NCBI GenBank assembly: GCA_946628415.1
Contig: CAMOWK010000007.1
Coordinates: 62,001 to 126,000 of the forward strand
DNA: 64,000 bases
From: an uncultured Lachnospiraceae bacterium
GTDB taxonomy: Bacteria > Bacillota > Clostridia > Lachnospirales > Lachnospiraceae
Direction of reading: 5' to 3'
The translations under genes and the position numbers were made by a program. The notes under the pieces were generated by a model. It saw nothing but the letters and a program-made list of their open reading frames with translations, was not told the origin of the DNA and did no database searches. The number at the start of each line of letters is the position of its first letter. Position 1 is the first letter of the stretch. Shown piece after piece: positions 1 through 9,765 of the stretch.

Positions 1-390
1 GGGAACTATCTTCGATACATTTTTTTTCTTATCGAATAATATATAATCTTCGTAAGTTCCTTCTTCGTTTTCGAGATAGCCATCCAGTACTGCCTGATAG
101 TATTTCCTGATTACCGCATCATCACCCGGCTGCTTCATCTGAATCATGTCACTCAGTTTTGCCGCAACCTCTTTTGTCCTGCCAAAAAGCATTATGCCTC
201 CGACGGGCTTATCAAGACGGTTTATTACAGCAAGATACGGCTCACTGTCCATATCCGATCTGTCAAATATATAATTTTTAACGATGGAAACCATATCTTC
301 GCCATTTGATCTGTCGCCCTCCGATGAAATGCCGGGAGGCTTTACCACTGCTGTAAGATATTCATCCTCGTATAAAACTTCAAGTTTCAT
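1..390 (-). CDS. RluA-family RNA pseudouridine synthase (partial, C-terminus beyond left edge)
   Basis: The reading frame starts at an ATG at 390 and stays open to the left edge, so only the first 130 residues are visible. Residues 57-60 read NRLD followed by KPVGG, matching the catalytic loop of RluA/RluD-type synthases, normally HRLD. Asp60 is the expected catalytic aspartate; the His-to-Asn change is a tolerated variation in the family. These enzymes isomerise uridine to pseudouridine in rRNA or tRNA; the target cannot be told here. The ATG follows the stop of the DUF885 gene after a single base, so the two are probably translationally coupled at the tail of the atp operon. No S4 domain precedes the catalytic domain in the visible part. 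The family call is secure, the substrate unknown. Confidence 0.85.
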   Translation of the reverse strand, partial: MKLEVLYEDEYLTAVVKPPGISSEGDRSNGEDMVSIVKNYIFDRSDMDSEPYLAVINRLDKPVGGIMLFGRTKEVAAKLSDMIQMKQPGDDAVIRKYYQAVLDGYLENEEGTYEDYILFDKKKNVSKIVP

Positions 391-391
391 T

Positions 392-2308
392 TTATTTGCT
401 TTCTTCTATATACTTATCAACTATTGGTGTAAGAAGATCAAATGATACCGGACCTGCTTCAAGAATAACTTTGTGGAAGCTTACCGGATCAAACTTGGAA
501 CCGAGTTCATGCTCTGCCTTGTCTCTCAATCCCTGCATCAGATAATATGATGTAACATATGACTGGTAGGTAGCAGGGTCGCCGGTTACAGTATTAAACA
601 GATTTTCTGCCGCACCGCCGTCATAACCATTCTGATCAAGATAGTTTTGTACGTCGTCTACTGTCCATCCAAAGTAATTGACATTAACATCTATTATACC
701 GATCAAAAGATAACTGAGCTCTGAATCAAGGCGGCACAGTTTAGCAAGCTGCGCTTTGTATATAGAATTATTAAAGTCATAATACTGATAAGCGTTATAT
801 GAAGTATATACTGCCCAACCTTCTTTATATCCTACGGAAGCAAGAATATCTCGTATAGGATGCGGATTTGTGCTCATAAAGTAAGCATTCTGGTACATGT
901 GTCCCGGAATACCTTCATGCGCAAGTGTATTCCAAAGTCCCTCCGGATTCTTTCCGTTTATACGGATTATATTGTTCTCCTCATCATCGTAGGCAGGAGA
1001 GTTGTAATAAGCAAGGATTCCGTCCTCGATTTCCCAAAGACTCTCGTCAAGATAATCCACGTCATACGGAATCTTTCCGATCTGCGGATAGTCATTCACG
1101 AAGAGAGTTTCAAAACCATCGATTATCTCCTGCGGTGTCATTCCGCTGTCAACATCCTCCCAAATGGATGAATAGTTCTCTGAAAAATATTGATATGCAT
1201 CCGGGTTGCTGTAAGCTATAGTCATAAGGCTCTGCATATGCTCCTGCATCTTTGACTCAAGCAGCTGTTTTACTTCACCCGGGCTCATGCTGGAACCGGC
1301 TCTGTTTTTGAGAAGCATTTCATAATACTCCTTTCCACCCGGCGCATTGCATATTCCTCCGTCAATGGTTCCTTTTCCCTTAAGCTCTGTCATTACACTT
1401 ATGACATTCTTAAACGCAGGGATTACATAGTTAAGAACTGCATCCTTATTCTGCTTTGAGAATTCAGCCCTGTCACTGTCAGAAAGAAACGAAAGTTCCT
1501 TTATGCTGTTATCAAAGGTTGTGATGAGGAAATGATTGTCTCCGCCAGAAACATAGTCCTCACATTTTTCTATAACCGAGTCGCAGTTTGCGTCTGACAT
1601 GAAACAGTTATTCTCGGATTTTCTTTTCTCAAATTCAAGACATTCATCGAAATAATCCGGGAACTGTTTTAGCAGTTCTATATATATCTCCACATCACGT
1701 TTATCATCAAATCTGTAATCGGTAAAATAAGTGGAAATGTATGTATGAATTCCTCCATTCGGACTGAAAGGATCAAACAGATAGATGTTGTCATACATTT
1801 TCTGATTGAGATCTATTTTTTCAGCTATCACATCATAAATAAGCTGATCATCCGGAGAAAGGAGTGACCTGTCGTATTCAGCAAGCTCAGCCGCATCATC
1901 CTTACATTCCTTCTTGGTTTCCTCGATATCCTTTTCATCGAGTCCGGCATCCCCAAGTGTTGCCTCAGGAACTGTAAAGCCATATGTTGCCGGATCTTTA
2001 ACAGCGGTGTTAAAGTTAAGTGAATCCGATTCCGCATACTCTTTAAAAGATGCATCAAGGTATGAGTGGAATCTCTCCGTTTCATCAGCATCACTTACAT
2101 CACTAGGCGTAGATGCAGTATTACCGGAGCCTGAGTCTGCTGTGGTAGCCGGTTCTTCGGCATTCTGGAAACTCTCCGAAAGGCTTTCTTTTATACCTTT
2201 CGACTCATATCCTCCTCTTCCATCAGAAACAGCCTCCTTGCCGCAACCGGCAAGAGAGGCTATCATAGACAGAATAAGTATTCCTGTTATTATTTTCTTT
2301 TTTCTCAT
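392..2308 (-). CDS. DUF885-family lipoprotein, putative metallopeptidase
   Basis: This 638-residue protein begins with a lipoprotein signal: basic residues, a hydrophobic stretch, then LAGC with the lipidated Cys at 22. It is probably anchored outside the membrane. An acidic low-complexity linker (about residues 25-80) precedes a DUF885 domain that fills the rest. Around residue 460 it carries HEGIPGHMYQ, the HExxPGH-like motif that defines DUF885 and is thought to bind a metal. DUF885 members are mostly uncharacterised and are annotated as peptidases by motif only. The start lies 9 bases after the atpC stop, with AGGGAAA upstream, so it is likely co-transcribed with the atp operon. A functional link to ATP synthesis is not evident. 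Confidence 0.85.
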   Translation of the reverse strand: MRKKKIITGILILSMIASLAGCGKEAVSDGRGGYESKGIKESLSESFQNAEEPATTADSGSGNTASTPSDVSDADETERFHSYLDASFKEYAESDSLNFNTAVKDPATYGFTVPEATLGDAGLDEKDIEETKKECKDDAAELAEYDRSLLSPDDQLIYDVIAEKIDLNQKMYDNIYLFDPFSPNGGIHTYISTYFTDYRFDDKRDVEIYIELLKQFPDYFDECLEFEKRKSENNCFMSDANCDSVIEKCEDYVSGGDNHFLITTFDNSIKELSFLSDSDRAEFSKQNKDAVLNYVIPAFKNVISVMTELKGKGTIDGGICNAPGGKEYYEMLLKNRAGSSMSPGEVKQLLESKMQEHMQSLMTIAYSNPDAYQYFSENYSSIWEDVDSGMTPQEIIDGFETLFVNDYPQIGKIPYDVDYLDESLWEIEDGILAYYNSPAYDDEENNIIRINGKNPEGLWNTLAHEGIPGHMYQNAYFMSTNPHPIRDILASVGYKEGWAVYTSYNAYQYYDFNNSIYKAQLAKLCRLDSELSYLLIGIIDVNVNYFGWTVDDVQNYLDQNGYDGGAAENLFNTVTGDPATYQSYVTSYYLMQGLRDKAEHELGSKFDPVSFHKVILEAGPVSFDLLTPIVDKYIEESK

Positions 2309-2317
2309 AACTTTTCC

Positions 2318-2719
2318 CTACTTTTTATCTGCCATCCTTATTCTAAGTATCGCACTCTTAAGCGATAGTTCAGCCTTGGCATCAATATCACCCTCAGCTT
2401 CAATTCTTCGCTCAGCTCTGATCTTCTCTTTCTCTGCCCTGTTCTTATCAATCTCCCATGGCCACTCGACCGCCTCGGCAAGAACAGTTATCCTATCGGG
2501 AAGGATCTCGGCAAAGCCTGAATGAAGTGCTGCTTCTTTAATCTCATCTCCATGATATATACGGAGAACTCCCGGGTCAAGAATTACAGTCATCGGAACA
2601 TGCATGGGATATATACCTACTTCACCATCGGCAGTATTAAATTCCATAAAATCAGCTACTCCATCGAAAAACACTTTCTCGGGAGTTATGATCTTGATCT
2701 GCATTTCCTTTTCTGCCAT
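2318..2719 (-). CDS. atpC: ATP synthase F1 epsilon subunit
   Basis: The 133-residue product has the N-terminal beta-sandwich of epsilon subunits (residues 6-90, including the conserved stretch GEVGIYPMHVPM) and a C-terminal helical hairpin rich in Lys, Glu and Arg (about 92-133). Epsilon belongs to the F1 central stalk with gamma, and its C-terminal helices typically restrain ATP hydrolysis. The gene starts two bases after the atpD stop, the usual last position of the F1 genes. Length and order are canonical. Confidence 0.97.
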   Translation of the reverse strand: MAEKEMQIKIITPEKVFFDGVADFMEFNTADGEVGIYPMHVPMTVILDPGVLRIYHGDEIKEAALHSGFAEILPDRITVLAEAVEWPWEIDKNRAEKEKIRAERRIEAEGDIDAKAELSLKSAILRIRMADKK

Positions 2720-2721
2720 CT

Positions 2722-4137
<1,416 letters not shown>

Positions 4138-4183
4138 CTATTTTACTATCGCAGAATCGTGCCTCCTTAGGTCAAGGTAGCGC

Positions 4184-4307
4184 CATATCTGCTTCGCATA
4201 TATGTATCCCTGCTCCGCAGGTCTATGCCCCGCTTCGCGTGGCGCGTCCTCGCTTCGCTCGGAACATGAGGTACTCCGTCACTCGCTTCGCTCGTGCCAC
4301 CTCATGT
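4184..4307. repeat. Hairpin array, locus 1 (atpG-atpD junction)
   Basis: Between atpG and atpD lie consecutive short inverted repeats, most with three-base loops: 4184-4204 (CATATCTGC / GCATATATG, loop TTC, one mismatch), 4209-4221 (CCTGC / GCAGG, loop TCC), 4227-4243 (GCCCCGC / GCGTGGC, loop TTC, one mismatch), 4247-4263 and 4280-4296 (both around the core TCGCTTCGCTC with the same symmetric 2x2 mismatch). A 9-bp outer stem, 4264-4272 with 4299-4307, encloses the last one and covers the atpG stop codon (4302-4304). The stretch is homologous to 45484-45543: the block CCTGC-N3-GCAGGTCTAT and the following two hairpins occur in the same order. On the transcribed (minus) strand most loops read GAA or GGA. 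Confidence 0.8.
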
Positions 4308-5234
4308 CAAAGCCTCGGCACCGGCTACGATTTCTGTGAGTTCCTGCGTGATCGACCCCTGTCTTGCGCGGTTGTACTGCAGCGACAGGCTGCTTATCAT
4401 ATCCTCGGCATTCTCTGTTGCCGAATCCATAGCCTGCATTCTCGATGCATTTTCACTGGCGATAGACTCAAGAAATGCACCGTAGATAATGTTCGTCATA
4501 TACTTCGGAATAAGCTGTGCAAGTATATCCTCCTCTGGGCTGTCGAAATTAATCCTCGTCCCGAGAGACGCAAGCTCAGTACTCCAGTTGAGTCCCGTAG
4601 AACCATAGTTCATGGTAAGAGACTTATCGACATCTGACTCATCGAGCATATCTTCCGGGAAATCCTCTGCCTCAAGCGGAATGACCTTTCTGAGTGTCGG
4701 AATATGAGTTACCGTGTTCTTAAAGTCCGTATATGCTATATATATTTCCTTTATATCACCGCCCAGATATCCTTCTACCAGTTCTTTGGTGATTGCTATA
4801 CAGTCATCATAAAGCGGGTCATTTATAACATCCGAATCATCTTTGAGTATAGTATATCCACGCCTTTTAAGACCTTCGATTCCCTTCCTGCCCAGACCGT
4901 AAATCTCGGTTTTGGATTTATCAAAGCCCGCAGCATCAACAAGCTTAACTATGTTAGTGTTGAAACCGCCCGCAAGACCTCTGTTGGAAGACATTACGAT
5001 CACTACCGTCTTACCGTCATCCTTTTCATTAAGAAATGCATTTTGAGATATGAGTGTCTTGCTCATTATAGAACACATAACCTTATAAAGCATTTCGAAG
5101 TAAGGCGTGTTTGCCTCAACCCGGGCTCTTGCCTTCTGGAGCTTTACGGTTGCTACCAGCTTCATGGCCTTGGTTATCTGCTGCGTACTCTGCACGCTTT
5201 CTTTTCTTCTTTTTATGCTTCTCATTGAAGCCAT
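4302..5234 (-). CDS. atpG: ATP synthase F1 gamma subunit
   Basis: The 310-residue protein starts MASMRSIKRR and ends in the conserved helical segment with SLQYNRARQGSITQEL and EIVAGAEAL, the two ends that pair as the rotor coiled coil. Gamma couples c-ring rotation to the beta catalytic sites. It is slightly longer than typical bacterial gamma (about 285-295), with extra residues in the central domain. The stop codon and last codons lie inside the outer stem of the downstream hairpin array. Fifteen bases separate it from atpA. Confidence 0.97.
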   Translation of the reverse strand: MASMRSIKRRKESVQSTQQITKAMKLVATVKLQKARARVEANTPYFEMLYKVMCSIMSKTLISQNAFLNEKDDGKTVVIVMSSNRGLAGGFNTNIVKLVDAAGFDKSKTEIYGLGRKGIEGLKRRGYTILKDDSDVINDPLYDDCIAITKELVEGYLGGDIKEIYIAYTDFKNTVTHIPTLRKVIPLEAEDFPEDMLDESDVDKSLTMNYGSTGLNWSTELASLGTRINFDSPEEDILAQLIPKYMTNIIYGAFLESIASENASRMQAMDSATENAEDMISSLSLQYNRARQGSITQELTEIVAGAEALT

Positions 5235-5250
5235 ACAAAGTTACCTCCGC

Positions 5251-6753
5251 CTAAAAGGCTTCTTTAGTATCTTCAATCTGCTTGATAAGCAGCTTTTCTA
5301 TATCGTCATTTATAACCTTTTCATTTCTGATTGACTCAAAAATCTCAGGAGCCTGTGCTCCGATTCTTTCGAACAGCGCCTCTTCAAATTCTGCAATTCT
5401 TGAGGTCTCAATATCAAGAAGATAATGCTTAACTGCCGCATAGATAATAACAATCTGTTTTTCAACAGCAAGCGGCTTATACTGCGGCTGAACAAGAATC
5501 TGACGGATCTTTTCACCCTGTACAAGCTTTTCTTTTGTATCATCATCAAGCTCTGAACCGAACTGTGCAAAAGCAGCAAGTTCTCTGTACTGTGCAAGTT
5601 CCACACGGATAGGTCCGGCTATCTTCTTCATAGCCTTTACCTGCGCAGCGCCACCTACTCGGGAAACTGAAAGGCCCGGGTTGACAGCCGGTCTGAAGCC
5701 CGAATTAAACATTTCTGTCTCGAGATAAATCTGTCCGTCTGTAATGGAAATGACATTCGTAGGGATATATGCCGATACATCCCCTGCCTGTGTCTCTATT
5801 ATAGGGAGAGCTGTAAGGCTTCCTCCTCCAAGTTCATCCGAAAGTTTTGCCGCTCTCTCAAGAAGTCTTGAATGAAGATAGAATACATCTCCCGGATATG
5901 CCTCACGTCCAGGTGGTCTTCTCAGAAGAAGTGAAAGTGTACGGTATGCCTGTGCATGCTTACTTAAATCATCATAAATGATAAGCACGTCCTTGCCGTT
6001 TTCCATCCACTCTTCACCGATAGCACATCCTGCATATGGTGCAATGTACTGAAGCGGTGCCGTTTCACTGGCAGTTGATGCAACTACCGTTGTATAACTC
6101 ATGGCATCGTATTCATTAAGTGTCTTAACTATATTTGCAACTGTTGAAGCCTTCTGACCTATAGCTACATAGATACAGTAAACCCCAAGTCCCTTCTGAT
6201 TGATAATGGTATCAAGTGCTATCGCCGTCTTTCCTGTCTGACGGTCACCGATTATAAGCTCTCTCTGCCCTCTTCCTATCGGAACCATGGCATCGATTGC
6301 CTTAATACCTGTCTGAAGCGGAGTGTCTACCGACTTACGTGTGATAACGCCCGGAGCCACTCTTTCGATAGGTCTTGATTTATCTGTTTCGATAGGTCCC
6401 TTGTCATCTATAGGCTGTCCTAATGCATTTACTACTCTTCCGAGCAATGCATCTCCAACAGGCACAGTTGCTACACGTCCTGTAGTCTTAACAAGGTTAC
6501 CCTCACTGATCTTTGAAGTATCGCCTAGAAGAACCGCTCCAACATTATCTTCCTCAAGGTTCATGACCATGCCGTAAACGTCGTTAGGAAAGAGAAGAAG
6601 TTCTCCCTGCATGGCATTATCAAGACCATGTATTCTGGCTATACCGTCCGCCACCTGGATTACTGTTCCGGTTTCAGCCGTTTCAAGCTTAACTTTGTAG
6701 TTTTCAATCTGTTTCTTTATAACAGAGCTTAACTCTTCCGGTTTAAGTTCCAT
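5251..6753 (-). CDS. atpA: ATP synthase F1 alpha subunit
   Basis: This is a 500-residue non-catalytic alpha subunit with the P-loop GDRQTGKT at about 169-176, the [17 protein letters not shown] stretch and the C-terminal helical domain. Length and motifs are canonical. It lies 16 bases from atpG and starts two bases after the atpH stop, consistent with tight translational coupling in the operon. Confidence 0.98.
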   Translation of the reverse strand: MELKPEELSSVIKKQIENYKVKLETAETGTVIQVADGIARIHGLDNAMQGELLLFPNDVYGMVMNLEEDNVGAVLLGDTSKISEGNLVKTTGRVATVPVGDALLGRVVNALGQPIDDKGPIETDKSRPIERVAPGVITRKSVDTPLQTGIKAIDAMVPIGRGQRELIIGDRQTGKTAIALDTIINQKGLGVYCIYVAIGQKASTVANIVKTLNEYDAMSYTTVVASTASETAPLQYIAPYAGCAIGEEWMENGKDVLIIYDDLSKHAQAYRTLSLLLRRPPGREAYPGDVFYLHSRLLERAAKLSDELGGGSLTALPIIETQAGDVSAYIPTNVISITDGQIYLETEMFNSGFRPAVNPGLSVSRVGGAAQVKAMKKIAGPIRVELAQYRELAAFAQFGSELDDDTKEKLVQGEKIRQILVQPQYKPLAVEKQIVIIYAAVKHYLLDIETSRIAEFEEALFERIGAQAPEIFESIRNEKVINDDIEKLLIKQIEDTKEAF

Positions 6754-6755
6754 GC

Positions 6756-7298
6756 TTACATATTCCTTTCCAGGCTTTTCCTGAGAGTCTCAAGTTTGGT
6801 AGCAATGCTGCTGTCGAGCATTTTATCGCCAAGCTTAATAACAAGTCCGCCTATGATTTTCTTATCTACATTAAAATCCATTCTCATTCTACTGTAACGA
6901 GTAGTTTCAATGAGTTTATCCGTTATACGCTTTTTCTGTTCATCGGAAAGCGGGAAACTGGAGGTAACAGATGCAACTCCTATCCCTTCTGCCGAAAGCG
7001 AAAGCTCTATAAATGTCCTGAGTGTCTTTACTATCTTACCCGGATGATCCTTCTCAATAAGTGTAACCAGAGTTCCGGTTATAAGAGGATCCGCTTTTCC
7101 TTCAAAAGCTTCACTTATAAGAGATAATTTCTCGCTTGTCTCAATATCAGGATGTTCAAGTATTCTTCTGTAATCGGGATTATCATTTAGAACCGAGATT
7201 ATCTCCTCAGCTTCCTCCCTTACCTTGCTTAGTTTATCCTGTTCCTTTGCAGCAGAAAAAAGAGCGTTTCCATATATGGACTCAACTAGTTTTGCCAT
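6756..7298 (-). CDS. atpH: ATP synthase F1 delta subunit
   Basis: The 180-residue peripheral-stalk delta (OSCP-type) subunit has an N-terminal helical bundle (about 1-105) and a C-terminal segment with [20 protein letters not shown], the strongest family signature. Delta joins the b dimer to the top of the alpha/beta hexamer. Its start overlaps the end of atpF by 13 bases, as is common for these two genes. Confidence 0.96.
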   Translation of the reverse strand: MAKLVESIYGNALFSAAKEQDKLSKVREEAEEIISVLNDNPDYRRILEHPDIETSEKLSLISEAFEGKADPLITGTLVTLIEKDHPGKIVKTLRTFIELSLSAEGIGVASVTSSFPLSDEQKKRITDKLIETTRYSRMRMDFNVDKKIIGGLVIKLGDKMLDSSIATKLETLRKSLERNM

Positions 7299-7834
7299 GT
7301 ATCCTCACCTATTTCAAGAAGCGTTTCATCAACAAGCTTCTCCTGCTTTGCTTCATCCATCTCTTCTTCCACAAACTTACCTGCAACGAGAGTTGCCACG
7401 TTGATTATCTCAAGACGAACCTCGTCACTGACCTTAGCCTTTTCAAGTTCGGCCTCTCTGTGTGCATTTGAAATGATACGCCCTGCCTCTTCTTTAGCTT
7501 CGGCAATGATGTCAGACTCATTTTTAACAGCCTTACGTCTTGCTTCACTAAGAATCTCCTTGGCCTCTTCATCAACCTTGTCCAGTTTTTCTTCGTATTC
7601 AGCTTTTACTTTTGCGGCATCCTCTTTATCACGCGCCGCATCCGCAAGGTCGCTTTTTACCTTTTCCTGTCTCGCTTCAAGAGCTTTTCGCACAGGATTG
7701 ATAAGAAGATAACCTACGAAAAAGAAAAGAACGAATATAGCAATCCCCTGAAACAGAAGATCAAATAAAAGCTGGCTGTCGAGTCCGAAGATTCTGCCCG
7801 CAAGAATAGCAGGCGCCGTTATCGACATATTCAT
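7286..7834 (-). CDS. atpF: ATP synthase Fo b subunit
   Basis: The 182-residue protein has an N-terminal membrane helix (about 25-45, ending at the conserved LINPVRKALEARQ) followed by a long charged coiled coil rich in Ala, Glu and Lys. That is the dimeric right-handed coiled-coil stator. A single b gene is present, so the stalk is presumably a homodimer. It overlaps atpH by 13 bases and lies about 50 bases from atpE. Confidence 0.96.
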   Translation of the reverse strand: MNMSITAPAILAGRIFGLDSQLLFDLLFQGIAIFVLFFFVGYLLINPVRKALEARQEKVKSDLADAARDKEDAAKVKAEYEEKLDKVDEEAKEILSEARRKAVKNESDIIAEAKEEAGRIISNAHREAELEKAKVSDEVRLEIINVATLVAGKFVEEEMDEAKQEKLVDETLLEIGEDTWQN

Positions 7835-7883
7835 ATACTGTTCTCCTAAAATCCTGAAGTAACTGTTATACCAGTTTTAACTC

Positions 7884-8174
<291 letters not shown>

Positions 8175-8187
8175 TTATTCTTAATAT

Positions 8188-8233
8188 GTAACTTCTCAGT
8201 TACTTATATTTATTATCAGTGACGGATGTCACT
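8188..8233 (-). other. Two stem-loops upstream of atpE
   Basis: The 120-base gap between atpB and atpE is the longest Fo gap. It holds two perfect 6-bp hairpins with four-base loops: 8218-8233 (AGTGAC / GTCACT) and 8188-8203 (GTAACT / AGTTAC; loop GAGA in the mRNA, a GNRA tetraloop). Neither is followed by a U-run, so they are not terminators. Hairpins upstream of atpE can stabilise or help translate the highly needed c-subunit message in other bacteria; that role here is inference. Confidence 0.5.
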
Positions 8234-8264
8234 TACTTTCGACCATACATGTTTGCAAAGCCTT

Positions 8265-9014
8265 CTACTCTGCCCCGCGCTTATCTGTAATAAATGTAAT
8301 CGTCAGCATACAGAAAACATAAGTCTGTATTGCGCCTGAAAAGATATCAAAATATACATGAAGCGCTGCAGGTACGCCGATTTTGGCAAACCACGGAAGC
8401 ATACCGTAGTAAAGTGCCATAAGCACGGTTCCGCCGAGAATGTTACCGAAAAGACGCAGTGACATCGAAAGCGGCGTCGAGAATATACTGATAACATTCA
8501 TAGGGAAGAACAGCGGAAACGGTTCAAAGAGAGCCTTGACCGAGCCCCATTTGTTGTATCTTATATCCGCATATTCAATCATGATAAATGTTATAAGCGC
8601 AAGTGAAAGCGTAGTGCCGTAATCTGCTGTCGGCGGACGGAGTCCGAATATTCCGGCTGTATTTGAGAAGAAAATAAACAGGAAAAGTACTCCTATATAA
8701 GTGATGTACTTCTTAGCCGTCTTCTTTCCCATCGTCTCAGTCACAAAGTTCGTGAGCATATCAACGCCCATCTCTGTAATGGTGGAAAGTGTTGTCATCT
8801 TTCCAGTTGCTTCAGCCTTAAGAAAACTTCTTCTCGCACATACGGCGAATATCATTATCACTATCATTACTATAATAGTGCATACATGTGTAGTTGTGAT
8901 GTATACCTCGGTTCCGAAGAAATTCACCGGATAAAGCTGATGGATATAAAAGTCAGCTTCCTTTGATGAATCTGCAAGAATATGAGGTGCATTTCCTACT
9001 ATACCGGAAAACAT
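8265..9014 (-). CDS. atpB: ATP synthase Fo a subunit
   Basis: The 249-residue integral membrane protein has about six hydrophobic segments. The segment SMSLRLFGNILGG carries the essential arginine that faces the c-ring carboxylate, and the C-terminal helix contains GAIQTYVFCML, also typical. It forms the ion half-channels with the c ring. A strong SD (GGGAGG) precedes the ATG. It starts two bases after the stop of the upstream small membrane protein. Confidence 0.97.
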   Translation of the reverse strand: MFSGIVGNAPHILADSSKEADFYIHQLYPVNFFGTEVYITTTHVCTIIVMIVIMIFAVCARRSFLKAEATGKMTTLSTITEMGVDMLTNFVTETMGKKTAKKYITYIGVLFLFIFFSNTAGIFGLRPPTADYGTTLSLALITFIMIEYADIRYNKWGSVKALFEPFPLFFPMNVISIFSTPLSMSLRLFGNILGGTVLMALYYGMLPWFAKIGVPAALHVYFDIFSGAIQTYVFCMLTITFITDKRGAE

Positions 9015-9016
9015 CT

Positions 9017-9430
9017 TTATTCCTCCCAGGAGAGAATTTTATCTATAAGTTTATCTATAAGCGGATGTGTAAGCGCCGAAAATTTAATGGTAAAAAGTCC
9101 GATTGCCGCACCCGCAAACATATACGTATCCAGAATTATCGTTACTACCATGACAAGAAGAGCTATTATAAGCCTTACTGTCTTTCTTCCAAAGGTAAAG
9201 CCTTTGGCTTTTTTTTCATTCATCTCAAGCGATGCATCGATGGAATCATACATATTAACAAGGAATAATGATGCCGCTATCACACCCAGGATAACGCCCG
9301 CAGTAAAGAGAAGTTTCTTCGGGACAAATATAAGCCCTATCAGTATCGCGACTATTCCATATAATAAACAACCAAAGATAAGCCCTGCGAGCGTCCTTCC
9401 GGCCACATCGTCACGCCTTATCCTCATCAT
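9017..9430 (-). CDS. atpI: ATP synthase subunit I-like membrane protein
   Basis: This small, basic, hydrophobic protein has four predicted membrane segments and sits just before atpB, where subunit I (AtpI/UncI, thought to help c-ring assembly) is found. Sequence similarity to AtpI is weak, so position and topology carry the call. The frame is open up to an ATG at 9481, but that start lacks an SD and would overlap atpZ by 71 bases. I chose the in-frame ATG at 9430. A GTG at 9406, four bases past the atpZ stop with AAGG upstream, is another good candidate. Confidence 0.7.
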   Translation of the reverse strand: MMRIRRDDVAGRTLAGLIFGCLLYGIVAILIGLIFVPKKLLFTAGVILGVIAASLFLVNMYDSIDASLEMNEKKAKGFTFGRKTVRLIIALLVMVVTIILDTYMFAGAAIGLFTIKFSALTHPLIDKLIDKILSWEE

Positions 9431-9683
9431 CCTTATTAAAAGCTTTTTTAACCCACTCTTCAGGCTCTTCTTCTTTTCCATGTATATGCTTCTTAATGAG
9501 AAGGTACACTGCCCTGTATCCGCTCAGTATACCAAGCACTATAAAGAAAAATATAAGCTTCGTTCCAAACTTTTTATCTATGAAATACCCTGCACCAAAG
9601 CATATTCCGAAGGTAACCATCATCGTGATGCCTACCTGCAGAACAAGAAATAAAGTTTCAAGTACCTCGTGATTCTTCTTCAT
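9411..9683 (-). CDS. atpZ: AtpZ-type small membrane protein, first gene of the atp operon
   Basis: The 90-residue protein has two membrane helices (about 8-30 and 42-62) with the intervening GAGYFIDKKFGTK and a charged C-terminal tail. This is the pattern of AtpZ/AtpI family proteins (Pfam ATPase_gene1) that precede atp operons in Firmicutes and have been linked to Mg2+ or Ca2+ handling or assembly. There is no SD before the ATG, and the predicted promoter lies so close that the transcript would have almost no leader (see the promoter entry). The family call is good; the role is unproven. Confidence 0.8.
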   Translation of the reverse strand: MKKNHEVLETLFLVLQVGITMMVTFGICFGAGYFIDKKFGTKLIFFFIVLGILSGYRAVYLLIKKHIHGKEEEPEEWVKKAFNKDDEDKA

Positions 9684-9693
9684 AGCACAAATG

Positions 9694-9722
9694 ATTATAA
9701 TTTATAAGGCGCAATGCCGCAA
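9694..9722 (-). promoter_or_regulatory. Predicted atp operon promoter (near-leaderless)
   Basis: On the minus strand TTGCGG (9717-9722) and a perfect TATAAT (9694-9699) are separated by 17 bases. Only ten bases separate the -10 box from the atpZ ATG at 9683, so a start 6-8 bases downstream would leave a leader of about 2-4 bases. No SD lies between. No terminator is visible between alaA and atpZ, so readthrough from alaA is also possible. Confidence 0.6.
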
Positions 9723-9765
9723 GAGATTTAAAAACTAATTTAGCACAGCAACCCCATCTTTGACA

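Noticed and set aside
1914-2525. 203-codon plus-strand frame
   Set aside because: It crosses the DUF885/atpC junction antisense to both genes and has Ser-rich composition typical of a shadow frame.
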